64,000 nucleotides of DNA from Taudactylus pleione (lineage: Eukaryota; Chordata; Amphibia; Anura; Myobatrachidae), in the NCBI GenBank assembly GCA_031769625.1, contig JAUIMM010000135.1, positions 7,801,501 to 7,865,500 of the forward strand, in the 5' to 3' direction. Under the pieces are notes generated by a model, which was given only the letters and a program-made list of their open reading frames with translations, made no database searches and was not told the DNA's origin. The position numbers were made by a program, and so were the translations under genes. Shown in pieces: positions 63,135-64,000 of this stretch; the first letter of the stretch is position 1; every line of letters starts with the position of its first letter.

Positions 63135-63496
63135 CATGCCTCCCAACATTTAGACATCCTGGGGAGGGACAGCTCAGGCGCCGGAGGCACGCGCCTGAAA
63201 AGGGGGCGTGGTATCTGAAAAGGAGTACGGCCTATGGAAAACGAGGCGGAGACTCGCAGCTTCCCCAATTTTCATCACTATGGGGGCGTGCCCAGCACTC
63301 TGAGATGCTTGGCAACCCCCAGGCTCACCCTACACGAGTGAACAGATGCCGTGCGCATGCGTACAGCCTCTATTCTCCTCCTGCACACCCACTGCTCTAC
63401 CCTACTTCCCCCCCACCACGGGACACTGCAGCCCGCGGGTGGGACAACGGGACAGTCCCAGAAAAACGGGACTGGATGCTGGACAGTTGGGAGGTA
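63135..63496. mobile_element. DNA element with cctcccaac termini
   Basis: 362 bp from catgcctcccaacattt to cagttgggaggta, with 8-bp duplications tggtgtat at 63127-63134 and 63497-63504. Contains gaaaaacgggactggatgct and gcgcctgaaaagggggcgtg. The 8-bp duplication suggests a hAT-type MITE. A diverged relative may lie at 63560-63875 (ggtatgcatgacatacttgt, tgggagtctcccag). Confidence 0.8.
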
Positions 63497-64000
63497 TGGT
63501 GTATGAGGACACATCTGTAGTTAGAAAAATTTTAAATTGTACAAAGAAAGAACTGTTTGGAGGTATGCATGACATACTTGTCAATATTTCTTTTCTTTCT
63601 GGGACAAGCAGTTAATCGCTAATGAGGGCAGAGCCAGGTGCCACTTGTCACTAGATTCGCCCCCTTATGTCATAACAAATTGTGCATCTAAGAGGAGGAT
63701 GCAGGGCTAAAATTATGCAATTCTCACAAAATTAGCATTATATTGGCCACGCCCCCTCCTCATAGACCGGCGAATCGCAGCATTATGCTCCTTGTCCTGC
63801 CCATATCAATAGGAAGTGTTTGAGAGGGCCACCTGACCTTCCAAGAATCTGGGGAACTCCCCAAAAATCTGGGAGTCTCCCAGCTGCTCCATAAGTGTAG
63901 GTAATTATGATGCATAAGAGCCATAAAATACAGCGAGACAGGAAGAAAACGTTCCTCATTATGATCATAGCAACATGTACCTATTTTGATTGTAAAAGCA

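Overview
This window reads as nuclear DNA of a vertebrate, most likely a frog with a large, repeat-rich genome. That inference rests on a multi-exon vertebrate membrane-protein gene with GT-AG introns, on abundant hAT, Harbinger, DIRS, Gypsy and copia relics, and on palindromic miniature elements of a kind I associate with anuran genomes. Nothing resembles prokaryotic gene organisation, and no rRNA or tRNA gene was seen.

Only one host gene can be supported. Five plus-strand exons between 18533 and 31659 encode a four-pass membrane protein of the TMEM176/MS4A superfamily. All four junctions are phase 0, and the set includes a 57-bp second-transmembrane exon. The visible frame holds 241 codons but has a TAG at codon 55 in the first coding exon. 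The C-terminal exon was not found. A 44-bp minisatellite ends about 100 bp upstream of the first coding exon.

The rest is mobile and repetitive DNA. 0-5 kb: relics of a DIRS-type retrotransposon, a 30-bp repeat array carrying three multi-hairpin elements, and low-complexity arrays. 5.4-9.9 kb: a complete hAT element with 8-bp target duplications; it carries a 157-bp tandem array and a transposase gene whose middle is replaced by copies of a related repeat. 10-14 kb: a second, broken hAT. 14-31 kb: the gene, with introns full of miniature elements and one long foldback element (21171-22207). 32-36.5 kb: nested miniature elements, copia gag/protease and Gypsy pol relics on the minus strand. 40.6-49.1 kb: a Harbinger transposon whose transposase keeps a recognisable intron and is split by a 5.8-kb nest that includes a minus-strand DIRS fragment. 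49-64 kb: another multi-hairpin element, a G-rich non-autonomous hAT, a composite hAT-like element (58487-60461) and assorted miniature elements.

The most unusual signal is the multi-hairpin family. Its copies are chains of about ten back-to-back stem-loops, and the two arms of a stem differ between copies in matched pairs. Boundaries were set by eye from terminal repeats, target duplications and splice consensus. Family names rest on motif recognition, not on database searches.
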